A stretch of 64,000 nt of DNA from Candidatus Bathyarchaeota archaeon (GTDB lineage: Archaea; Thermoproteota; Bathyarchaeia; Bathyarchaeales; Bathycorpusculaceae), in the NCBI GenBank assembly GCA_026014545.1, contig JAOZIH010000005.1, forward strand, positions 48,358-112,357, read 5' to 3'. Position numbers and translations under genes: made by a program. The notes below the pieces were generated by a model. The model was not told where the DNA came from. It ran no database searches and worked only from the letters and a program-made list of their open reading frames with translations. Of this stretch, positions 60,708 to 64,000 are shown one piece after another (the first letter of the stretch is position 1; each line of letters opens with the position of its first letter).

Positions 60708-61815
60708 ATTAACCAAGCTACCGCATGAAATCCTTAAAGAGGCACAGCAAGCGGGAATTGAAGCAGATGAAAAGGCGCGGGCAGCCACATTCTTCCATCT
60801 GAACCAGCAGACGGTGCAAGCGAAGATAAACGAGTATTTTGAGGGAAAAATTGAGCTGCTGGATACGAAAACAGCGCTTAAGCGGTATCCTGAGCTTGAG
60901 CAGTACATGTGGAAGCTTGTCGACAGGGATAAGGATGAGTACACGCGAAAGGTTGCTGCAGGCTACAGCGGCGGCTATTTTATTCGCATACTGCCCAAAG
61001 CGGAAATCACGTTCCCACTGCAGTCCTGCCTGATGATTACGGAGAGAAATCTCGAGCAGCGAGTGCACAACCTCATCATAGCCGAAGAAAACTCTAACGC
61101 GCACATAATCACCAGCTGCCTTCAACACTCTAACGTGGAGCGCGCCGCGCATCTGGGCATCTCGGAGATATACGTGAAAAAGGGCGCCTCGCTGAATTTC
61201 ACCATGATACACCAGTGGAGCGAAAACACTTTCGTAAGGCCTAGAACAGGCGTCGAAATTGGCGACCACGCAGCGTTTGTTTCGAACTACGTGTGCATGC
61301 GCCCAGTCAGGGACATGCAGATGTATCCTGTGGCCTATTGCAACGGCGCTGAGGCGCGCGTCAGCTTCAACAGCATCCTCTATGGGCAAAGAAACTCGCA
61401 GCTGGATATAGGCTCCAAGGCGGTGCTTAACGGCAAAGGCAGCAAGGCCGAAATGATCAGCCGCGCCATCGCCCGTGAAGGCGCAAAAATGATACTCCGC
61501 GGCTTAATCGAAGGCAACAGCCCCGACTGCAAGGGGCATCTGGAATGCAGAGGTCTAATAATGGACGATGAATCATTCATGCAGTCGATTCCCGAGCTTA
61601 TAGCGCGTAAGAAAGGTGTTGAAATCACGCATGAAGCGGCTGTGGGCAAAATCTCCGAGAAAGAAGTTGCCTACCTAATGACGCGGCGGCTGAGCCGTGA
61701 CCAAGCTACGTCGCTGATAATCCGCGGCTTCATGGACGTGAGCATACTTGGCTTGCCGCCGGCGCTGAGCAGGGAGATAAAGCGGATAATAGAAATCTCA
61801 ACCGAAGCCACATAA
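60691..61815 (+). CDS. sufB: SufB/SufD-family scaffold protein
   Basis: Beta-helix scaffold partner of SufC. QMYPVAYCNGAEARVSFNSI, GRNSQLDIG-like block and GHLECRGLIMDDES, ending in the C-terminal helices SEKEVAYLMTRRLSRDQATS. I prefer TTG 60691 with GGAGG at 60678-60682. With SufC it makes the minimal two-gene SUF system of anaerobic archaea. Confidence 0.93.
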   Translation: MSKESELTKLPHEILKEAQQAGIEADEKARAATFFHLNQQTVQAKINEYFEGKIELLDTKTALKRYPELEQYMWKLVDRDKDEYTRKVAAGYSGGYFIRILPKAEITFPLQSCLMITERNLEQRVHNLIIAEENSNAHIITSCLQHSNVERAAHLGISEIYVKKGASLNFTMIHQWSENTFVRPRTGVEIGDHAAFVSNYVCMRPVRDMQMYPVAYCNGAEARVSFNSILYGQRNSQLDIGSKAVLNGKGSKAEMISRAIAREGAKMILRGLIEGNSPDCKGHLECRGLIMDDESFMQSIPELIARKKGVEITHEAAVGKISEKEVAYLMTRRLSRDQATSLIIRGFMDVSILGLPPALSREIKRIIEISTEAT

Positions 61816-61971
61816 CCACCTATACGTTTTTGATTTTTTAATCTTTAAAATGCATTAAACGCTACATTGTTTGTTTTTATGAAAAGTTACGCATAAAATG
61901 TCTCCTGCAAACTGATTTTTTCGAAATATATATATTACTTATGCTAAATTTATTTTTGGAGGGAAGCAGAG

Positions 61972-62805
61972 ATTAAATTTTATCTTTCCTCTCTAATTGC
62001 TTCATTAGTTCTTGCTTCAATATTGTTTATAGAAATTCATGCGGCTAATGGTGCTAATGCCTCTGAAGTATATTATCCAGCCTATTTGGACAGCATTAAC
62101 GAGATTACTCGTTCAAATCAAGTATGTGAAGCAATTCACCAATATTTCGGGTACTATGGCTACTTCACTTATTGGAAGTTTTGGAAGTATTCCGAGGTTA
62201 CGCGAGATCGTATGGGAAGTCAAACATTGTCTCTTGGTTACTATTATGATCTTGTTGCCCTTTTCTTTAAGGGGCATGATGTGCCTTGGGGATGTGGTTC
62301 TCATTATGCGCTTTTAGGATACAACGGCGAATACATCCAAGATGCATACATATACACTAAAACCATTTATGGAAAACATGATTTCGTTTTTCTTTGGGCG
62401 TGCGGTACCGCACACTCCTATCCCTCATGGTAATGCAGCAACTGCCAAGCATGGACTGGACATTGTTATTGTTGGGCGCGTAAAAACAACTTAAGTCTCG
62501 ACGGCTATACTGAAACAAGTGATAATAACCCCGAAGTTTTCCTGGGTTGGCAATGGGGCTCGCCGGATTTTCTGCACACATATGGCTGCAAAAATGGATA
62601 TGATTACGGCTCCTTTGCCGCTAGCTTCTTCAAATATCTTCTAGAAGAAAACAAAAATATAAAACAAGCCTTAGACTCCGCATCACAAGAAGTCTTCGTA
62701 AACTGCGCCTCTTTTGCGGAAAGTCCTCATCGATTGGGGATATGGCTTTACAGCAATTGGAGTTATTTGAAAGTTTATGGAAATGGAGATGTAATACTCC
62801 CTTGA
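61972..62805 (+). pseudogene. exported caspase-like (clan CD) peptidase, broken
   Basis: One frame encodes a signal peptide (FYLSSLIASLVLASILFIEI) and a protein with FFKGHDVPWGCGSHYALLG (candidate His) and VFLWACGTAHS (candidate Cys), the His-Cys order of caspase-fold peptidases. Homology runs on after an in-frame TAA (62431-62433) with WQWGSPDFLHTYG, FAASFFKYLLEENKNIKQAL and SNWSYLKVYG to 62805. The codon after GGAGG (61958-61962) where a start is expected is ATT. Two lesions make a decayed gene most likely. Confidence 0.65.
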
Positions 62806-62821
62806 CGGAGGGTCAATCAGA

Positions 62822-63953
62822 ATGGTTCAGCTTAAAAGGATTCAGAAATTCCTGCTTCCCGCCGTTTTGGTTATGGCTACAACTATTTTGATTTTTGTAC
62901 CTTACGCCCACTCTGTAGATGCATCGATTGAGGAGAAGGCCTTATCCTTTATTAAAGAAGTCGTCCAGCTGGATCTCTCGAAATATGAGGTTAAAATTAA
63001 GGATTATTTTGAGGAGTATTTAGAGCACACTGTCAAAAAAGATATAACATGCAGCCTTAAAAGTGCAGAGGGTAATTTGACCGTAATATGCCAGTTTGCT
63101 AACAGTAGCTTGTACTACTGCGTAATGTATGTTAATGAAGGGAAAGCGTTTTACATACAACCGTTATCTACAATATTTGACCGCGCGATAGGTATCCTTG
63201 AAAGATACAAAAAGTGGACGAGAGACGAAAGCTTAAACGAGATGATAAGTACTTTAAAGAGTGTTGATGGCTCCGAGAACGTAACAATGACCGTGGGAGA
63301 CTGGCAATTCAAGTTTTTGATAACATCACAATACGTTAAGTTCTCGTGGATGTACATCCCTAATAAAATACTGTACCCCAACTGTTTAATAATTAGCTTT
63401 GCAGGAAATAACTTCTACTTTGTTGATGAACGCAGCCTTTACAAGATAGGCAATACGGAGCTTAGGTTGTCTAGGGATGAGGCAATAGCGGTTGCTTTGA
63501 AGCATTTGGAAAACTATTCTTTTGAGATTTTTATGGGTGACCAGCCATCAATAATTGTCCAGAATTTCACAATAGTAAAGGAGAAAATTACGACTGAACT
63601 ATTGTCATGGCCAAGAGAGGATGGCGCACAGTACCCCTACTGGAAAGTTGATCTGCCTCTTGATAAGTTGTACCCTGGGAACATATACGCAATATGCGTA
63701 AACGTCTGGGCTGATACAGGAAGTTTTTCGCTGTGTGCCATTAGGATTCGGCGGAAGCTTGGACACCCAAATAAATAATACAACGAATGAAATAAATGAT
63801 GGTGGGAATGCACAGGGAAGTACTCAAAATAATGATACACTCCAATTAGCGATGGCAATGATGCTTCTGCTGTTAGCTGTCCTACTGTCCAGTTATTTGA
63901 TATTTTATAAACGACGAAAAATCAAAAGTGCATTGTTTAAATCTTCAGGATAA
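62822..63953 (+). pseudogene. exported, C-terminally anchored protein with frameshift
   Basis: ATG 62822 opens a signal peptide (about 8-31) and an outside domain with several N-glycosylation sites and a PepSY-like LSRDEAIAVALKHLENYS segment. The frame ends at 63778, but from about 63735 another frame carries PLGFGGSLDTQINNTTNEIN, a membrane helix (MMLLLLAVLLSSYLIFY) and KRRK. The domain and its anchor are thus split by a one-base shift near 63735. An intact shorter secreted form is possible. Confidence 0.65.
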
Positions 63954-63983
63954 ATAAGATAAAAATCCTAATTTATCTTTAGG

Positions 63984-64000
63984 CGGGCCCGGTGGGATTT
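63984..64000 (-). tRNA. 3' end of a tRNA, cut by the window edge
   Basis: On the minus strand the bases read as a T-loop end, T-stem CCCAC, acceptor CGGGCCC and discriminator G. The 5' acceptor strand should be GGGCCCG. Identity cannot be read; CCA is not encoded. Confidence 0.7.

Noticed and set aside
62431..62433. Recoding of the in-frame stop as pyrrolysine or selenocysteine
   Set aside because: The codon is TAA; pyrrolysine uses TAG and selenocysteine TGA, and no recoding genes are seen.

Overview
The window is archaeal chromosomal DNA. It carries archaeal/eukaryotic-type ribosomal proteins (eS4, eL13, eL14, eL15, eL19, eL32), three RNase P protein subunits (Rpp29, Rpp30, Pop5), Cbf5, aEF-2 with its diphthamide histidine, aIF-1A, Dph6, geranylgeranyl reductase for archaeal lipids, TTTAWATA-type TATA boxes, GGTG/GAGG Shine-Dalgarno motifs, frequent TTG and GTG starts, and a tRNA-Ser with an intron. 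eL13 and the gene repertoire point to the TACK side; a Bathyarchaeia-like lineage is my best guess from style alone, not a proven assignment.

Layout. 1-15 kb: a membrane pyrophosphatase with an unusual extracellular tail, a DtxR-FeoB iron operon with two operator palindromes, serine/glycine genes (glyA, serA), a divergent pair of Met-rich exported/membrane proteins, dph6, a Lon-type protease and a glutamine cyclotransferase. 15-20 kb: small proteins and a three-gene cluster of two exported proteins around a membrane-anchored winged-helix regulator, with a shared 32-base promoter element. 20-26 kb: an unstable island between two serine tRNA genes, holding small orphan genes, a ribbon-helix-helix gene running into tRNA-Ser(GCU), a Bax1-like nuclease remnant, a set of promoter-like repeats, a long hairpin, a frameshifted secretion ATPase remnant and a tyrosine integrase next to tRNA-Ser(GGA). 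26-37 kb: methyltransferase, Cbf5 and eL14 on the minus strand, then a 17-gene ribosomal operon that starts at uL22 and ends at uL30. 37-45 kb: P-type ATPase, aEF-2, eL15/eL13, an RNA-binding protein and two RNase P subunits. 45-56 kb: DRE-TIM aldolase-like enzyme, ferredoxin plus geranylgeranyl reductase, HxlR and Lrp regulators, asparagine synthetase, PEP carboxykinase, PRPP synthase, Trm-G10, RNase Z and a sugar isomerase. 56-60 kb: sparse DNA with small zinc-ribbon proteins, aIF-1A and an OB-fold protein. 60-64 kb: a minimal SufC-SufB system, then two decayed exported-protein genes and the 3' end of another tRNA.

How it fits together: Dph6 completes diphthamide on the aEF-2 encoded here; RNase P proteins, RNase Z, Cbf5, Trm-G10 and the tRNA genes form a tRNA-maturation theme; SerA and GlyA form the serine-glycine branch; ferredoxin feeds geranylgeranyl reductase. 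The most novel signals are the pyrophosphatase fusion, the promoter-like repeat set at 22.6-23.2 kb, and a set of membrane-anchored winged-helix regulators whose loci share TGAAAC-type promoter boxes. All calls come from reading the sequence; no database search was run.
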